A stretch of DNA of 9,185 nt, from positions 1 through 9,185 of the forward strand of contig JANNXV010000236.1 of the NCBI GenBank assembly GCA_031409815.1, given 5' to 3'. Below, in pieces: positions 6,895-9,185 of this stretch (positions within the stretch are counted from its first letter, which is position 1; each line of letters begins with the position of its first letter). The position numbers were made by a program, and so were the translations under genes. The notes under the pieces were generated by a model. The model saw nothing but the letters and a program-made list of their open reading frames with translations, was not told where the DNA came from and searched no databases. The DNA comes from JANLUX01 sp031409815 (GTDB taxonomy: Bacteria > Bacteroidota > Bacteroidia > AKYH767-A > OLB10).

Positions 6895-8205
6895 ATGATT
6901 TCAAACATCATATTTATTTTAATTCTTGGCTTAGGAGTTTATCTGTTTACAAAAAAGATTAACGTTTTAAGAAGAAACATTCTGCTTGGTAGAGACGAAG
7001 ACAGAACAGATCGCAAAGCGGAGCGCTGGCGGATGATGGCAATGGTTGCATTGGGTCAATCAAAAATGGTAAGTCGACCGGTTGCAGCATTTTTTCATAT
7101 TCTGATTTATGTTGGGTTTGTTATTATCAATATTGAAGTAGTCGAAATTATTATTGATGGCATATTCGGTACGCATCGTGTGCTATCATTTATGGGAGGG
7201 TTTTATGATTTCCTGATTGCAAGTTTTGAGTGGTTGGCAATTGGGGTGCTTGCTGCCTGTGTTGTTTTTTTAGCCAGAAGAAATTTGTTGAAACTAAAAA
7301 GATTCTGGATGCGCGAAATGACATCATGGCCACGCACGGATGCTAACTTAATTCTTATCACCGAAATAGTTTTAATGTCAGCCTTTCTTATTTTAAATGG
7401 CGCTGATTATGTGTTGCAAACACGTGGTGTGCATCATTACATTCAAGCGGGTTCTTTTCCTGTTAGCAGTTTGTTGGCCGGTTGGTTTGCTAACACAAGT
7501 GATAGCAGCCTTATTCTAATTGAAAGAAGTGCCTGGTGGTTTCATATTGTTGGAATACTTGCATTCCTGAATTATGTACCACATTCCAAACACCTTCATA
7601 TCCTTTTGGCATTTCCAAATACCTGGTACAGTAAATTACAACCCAAAGGCGAATTTACCAATATGCAAAGTGTTACTAACGAGGTGAAACTAATGTTAGA
7701 TCCAACATTTGCAGCGCCTGAAGCCGATCCAAATGCTGCCCCGCAGCGTTTCGGAGCTAAGGATGTTCGTGATTTGACGTGGAAGCAATTGATGGACTCC
7801 TATAGTTGTACCGAATGCGGCAGATGTACTTCTGCTTGCCCTGCAAACATCACCGGTAAATTATTGTCGCCACGTAAAATCATGATGGATACACGTGATC
7901 GATTAGAGGAAGTTGGAAAGAGTATTGATAAAAATGGAATCGATCATGATGATGGTAAATCGTTATTGAATGATTACATCACAGCTGAAGAACTTTGGGC
8001 TTGCACCACATGCAACGCCTGTGTTGATGCTTGCCCTGTAAATATTGATCCGCTAAGTATTATTGTTGATATGCGCAGATATTTGGTGATGGAACAAAGT
8101 ACTGCGCCAGCAGAACTAAACGGTATGTTTACCAAGATCGAAAACAACGGTGCGCCCTGGCAATTTTCTCCAGCCGACCGGTTAAATTGGAAGGATAGTG
8201 ATTGA
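6895..8205 (+). CDS. Membrane-bound (Fe-S) oxidoreductase subunit: NarI-like membrane part plus two 4Fe-4S clusters
   Basis: This is a 436-residue protein. The N-terminal part has about five membrane helices (about 2-20, 63-88, 104-126, 150-170, 210-228) with histidines that could bind heme b (H68, H94, H180/H181, H217, H230), resembling the NarI/HdrE-like cytochrome subunit. The cytosolic C-terminal part has two complete 4Fe-4S motifs, C305-x2-C308-x2-C311-x3-C315-P and C370-x2-C373-x2-C376-x3-C380-P, of the HdrC/GlpC type. With the CCG-domain protein encoded from 8674 it would form a two-subunit HdrDE/GlpC-like electron-transfer complex. Donor and acceptor are not known. It starts 8 nt after the MCE gene, so it is translated from the same transcript. 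Its last codon and stop lie inside the first unit of the repeat array at 8200, so the element boundary touches the gene end. Confidence 0.9.
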   Translation: MISNIIFILILGLGVYLFTKKINVLRRNILLGRDEDRTDRKAERWRMMAMVALGQSKMVSRPVAAFFHILIYVGFVIINIEVVEIIIDGIFGTHRVLSFMGGFYDFLIASFEWLAIGVLAACVVFLARRNLLKLKRFWMREMTSWPRTDANLILITEIVLMSAFLILNGADYVLQTRGVHHYIQAGSFPVSSLLAGWFANTSDSSLILIERSAWWFHIVGILAFLNYVPHSKHLHILLAFPNTWYSKLQPKGEFTNMQSVTNEVKLMLDPTFAAPEADPNAAPQRFGAKDVRDLTWKQLMDSYSCTECGRCTSACPANITGKLLSPRKIMMDTRDRLEEVGKSIDKNGIDHDDGKSLLNDYITAEELWACTTCNACVDACPVNIDPLSIIVDMRRYLVMEQSTAPAELNGMFTKIENNGAPWQFSPADRLNWKDSD

Positions 8206-8241
8206 AAATTGATGATTAAAGATTGATGATTGAAGATTAAT
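8200..8241 (+). repeat. Six tandem GATTGAW-like heptads (left array)
   Basis: Read in steps of seven: GATTGAA, AATTGAT, GATTAAA, GATTGAT, GATTGAA, GATTAAT. All six units fit GATTGAW with at most one or two changes. The first unit supplies the last Asp codon and the TGA stop of the upstream Fe-S gene. The array pairs with the right array in two registers that differ by 14 nt (two heptads). Confidence 0.85.
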
Positions 8242-8251
8242 ATAGCAATCG

Positions 8252-8620
8252 ATGAACCGGAATGATTTAATTATTCGCACAAAAAATTTTGCACATGCAT
8301 GTGTAAAATTAGCTGCGTCTTTGCCGCCTTCATCAATAGGTAATCATGTTAGAAATCAACTAAACCGCTGTTCAACTTCAGTAGCTGCTAATTATCGCGC
8401 AACCTGCCTGGCTCAAAGCAAAGCAGCGTTCGTGGCTAAAATCAGCATTGTTTTAGAAGAGTGTGATGAATCTTATTTTTGGTTAGATTTTATTAAGGAT
8501 GAAAACCTGACTGATGAATCGCTTGACACCTTAATAAATGAATCAGATGAGCTTACTAAAATTTTTGCACGTTCAAGAATAACAGCAATCGAAAAAAAGG
8601 AAACTACATCAAGCAATTAA
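8252..8620 (+). CDS. Four-helix-bundle protein, 23S rRNA intervening-sequence protein (IVP/S23) family
   Basis: This 122-residue protein of the four-helix-bundle family was first found inside intervening sequences of 23S rRNA genes. Visible hallmarks: 'DLIIRTKNFAHACVKLAASL' (helix 1, about 5-24), 'IGNHVRNQLNRCSTSVAANY' (helix 2, 28-47) with the family motif S-x-x-A-N-Y-R-A-x-x-x-A-x-S (43-56), 'FVAKISIVLEECDESYFWLD' (helix 3, 60-79), and a last helix (about 87-110). Members assemble into pentamer-like bundles, and the related Avd protein assists diversity-generating retroelements; the biochemical role of stand-alone IVPs is unsettled. No retroelement parts are visible. The gene interrupts an operon on the same strand and is framed by inverted heptad repeats, with no promoter box or terminator of its own that I can see. 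Confidence 0.9.
   Translation: MNRNDLIIRTKNFAHACVKLAASLPPSSIGNHVRNQLNRCSTSVAANYRATCLAQSKAAFVAKISIVLEECDESYFWLDFIKDENLTDESLDTLINESDELTKIFARSRITAIEKKETTSSN
8285..8310. repeat. 26-nt near-perfect palindrome inside the IVP gene
   Basis: AATTTT at 8285-8290 and AAAATT at 8305-8310 frame GCACATGCATGTGT. Twelve of thirteen position pairs are complementary and the remaining one (G8291 opposite T8304) is a G-U wobble in RNA. It spans codons about 12-20 of the gene, just after its start. Confidence 0.8.
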
Positions 8621-8641
8621 TTTATTCGCATTAAAGTATTC

Positions 8642-8669
8642 TTCAATCTTCAATCATCAAACTTCAATA
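8642..8669 (-). repeat. Four heptads in inverted orientation (right array)
   Basis: On the minus strand from 8669 the units are TATTGAA, GTTTGAT, GATTGAA, GATTGAA, the same GATTGAW family as the left array but inverted. The 16 nt at 8645-8660 are the exact reverse complement of 8223-8238. The array ends 4 nt before the ATG of the next gene. Confidence 0.85.
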
Positions 8670-8673
8670 ATAA

Positions 8674-9185
8674 ATGAAAATAGAAACAATGGCAGACTAT
8701 GCAGCTCGTGGTGAAACTCCTGAGTTGTTATTTTGGGTAGGATGTGCAGGCTCATTCGATCAGCGCGCACAAAAGATTACTAAAGCTATTGCAAAAATTT
8801 TAGATCATGCAGCTATTAAGTTTGCAGTGTTAGGCACCGAAGAATCGTGTACCGGTGATCCTGCGAAACGTGCCGGTAACGAATTTCTTTTTCAAATGCA
8901 GGCAATTAATAATATTACTGTGCTTAATGGGTATCAGGTTAAAAAGATTGTTACGGGTTGTCCGCATTGCTTTAATACCATAAAAAATGAATATCCTGAA
9001 TTAGGTGGAACGTATGAAGTAATGCACCATTCGCAATTATTACAGCAATTGATTGATGATGGAAAACTAAAAGTAGAAGGCGGTGTTTTTAAAGGAAAAA
9101 AAATAACTTTTCATGATCCGTGTTACCTGGGTAGGGCAAATGATGTGTATGAAGCACCTCGAAGTGTAATTCAAAAACTAGATGC
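8674..9185 (+). CDS. CCG-domain (Fe-S)-binding protein, HdrD/GlpC-like subunit (3' end outside window)
   Basis: The frame is open to the right edge, with 170 residues visible. The N-terminus MKIETMADYAARGETPELL is followed by the cysteine-rich first CCG-type half: FWVGCAGSFD (C24), EESCTGDPAKRAGNE (C59), VTGCPHCFNTIKNEYP (C96, C99) and FHDPCYLGR (C150). This pattern is that of cysteine-rich domains in HdrB/HdrD, GlpC and LutA/LldE-type proteins, which bind an Fe-S cluster and often act at the active site of disulfide or organic-acid redox reactions. The usual second half is not reached. The ATG at 8674 fits the family N-terminus; M6 (8689) is a weaker alternative. It pairs functionally with the membrane Fe-S subunit at 6895-8205, from which the IVP insertion now separates it by 468 nt. 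Confidence 0.9.
   Translation, partial: MKIETMADYAARGETPELLFWVGCAGSFDQRAQKITKAIAKILDHAAIKFAVLGTEESCTGDPAKRAGNEFLFQMQAINNITVLNGYQVKKIVTGCPHCFNTIKNEYPELGGTYEVMHHSQLLQQLIDDGKLKVEGGVFKGKKITFHDPCYLGRANDVYEAPRSVIQKLD

Larger units (their letters stand above)
8200..8669. mobile_element. Putative IVP-type insertion: four-helix-bundle gene framed by inverted heptad repeats
   Basis: About 470 bp separates two Fe-S genes that are normally adjacent in Bacteroidota (family knowledge). It consists of a left array of GATTGAW heptads, a four-helix-bundle (IVP/S23) gene, and a right array of the same heptads in opposite orientation. A 16-nt perfect inverted match (8223-8238 with 8645-8660) and an alternative 26-nt pairing with 23 matches (8201-8226 with 8643-8668) would let the ends form a stem. 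This copies the layout of 23S rRNA intervening sequences, but no rRNA is present. TGAAAAT occurs at 8203-8209 and again at 8675-8681, a possible but weak 7-bp target duplication. No transposase or reverse transcriptase is seen, so mobility is inference. Confidence 0.5.

Noticed and set aside
8200..8241. CRISPR array
   Set aside because: Units are 7 nt with no spacers; this is a simple tandem repeat, and no cas genes are present.
8252..8620. Diversity-generating retroelement accessory gene (avd)
   Set aside because: The fold family is related, but no reverse transcriptase, template repeat or variable repeat is visible nearby, and the sequence motif fits IVP proteins better.
8267..8630. Similar TTATTCGCA stretches at 8271-8279 and 8622-8630 as direct repeats of the insert
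   Set aside because: The match is 9 nt, one copy is inside the gene, and they do not bound any unit; chance similarity is likely.
8200..8669. True 23S rRNA intervening sequence
   Set aside because: The flanks are protein-coding Fe-S genes; no rRNA sequence is present in the window.

Overview
The window looks like a chromosomal segment from a Bacteroidota bacterium, probably from the Chitinophagales/Sphingobacteriales side. This rests on family forms: a long LptD-like protein with a DSL-rich N-terminus, a zinc amidase carrying a C-terminal SPOR-like domain, and paired (Fe-S) proteins. It also rests on promoter -7 boxes of the Bacteroidota type TAnnTTTG ahead of several genes, and on AT-rich start regions without Shine-Dalgarno sequences. 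No taxonomic search could be run.

Left part (1-1390, all +): the 3' end of an ECF-type sigma factor followed by a hairpin-plus-T-run terminator, then rsmG (16S rRNA m7G methyltransferase), then rpmH (ribosomal protein L34). rpmH ends at a perfect 40-bp palindrome. This palindrome lies between the convergent rpmH and dgkA genes and can serve as a two-way terminator.

Middle part (1427-4475, minus strand): an lptD-type outer-membrane LPS-assembly gene followed by a small integral-membrane lipid kinase (DgkA family), probably one transcript. Right of lptD and divergent from it begins a + strand series: N-acetylmuramoyl-L-alanine amidase (GTG start), MlaD-like MCE protein (GTG start), a membrane-bound double 4Fe-4S oxidoreductase subunit, and a CCG-domain Fe-S protein that runs off the right edge. 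The lptD and amidase promoters sit face to face in about 22 bp and probably exclude each other. The cluster joins LPS export, peptidoglycan remodelling, phospholipid trafficking and lipid phosphorylation, so it is mainly an envelope locus with an electron-transfer pair at its end.

The most unusual structure is at 8200-8669, between the two Fe-S genes. A four-helix-bundle gene of the 23S-rRNA-intervening-sequence-protein (IVP/S23) type is framed by tandem 7-nt repeats (GATTGAW). These lie in inverted orientation on the two sides and include a 16-nt perfect inverted match. A 26-nt near-perfect palindrome lies inside the gene's 5' part. This has the layout of an rRNA intervening sequence (ORF in a long stem), but it sits in a protein operon rather than in rRNA. 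It is the best candidate here for an undescribed mobile or RNA-level element.
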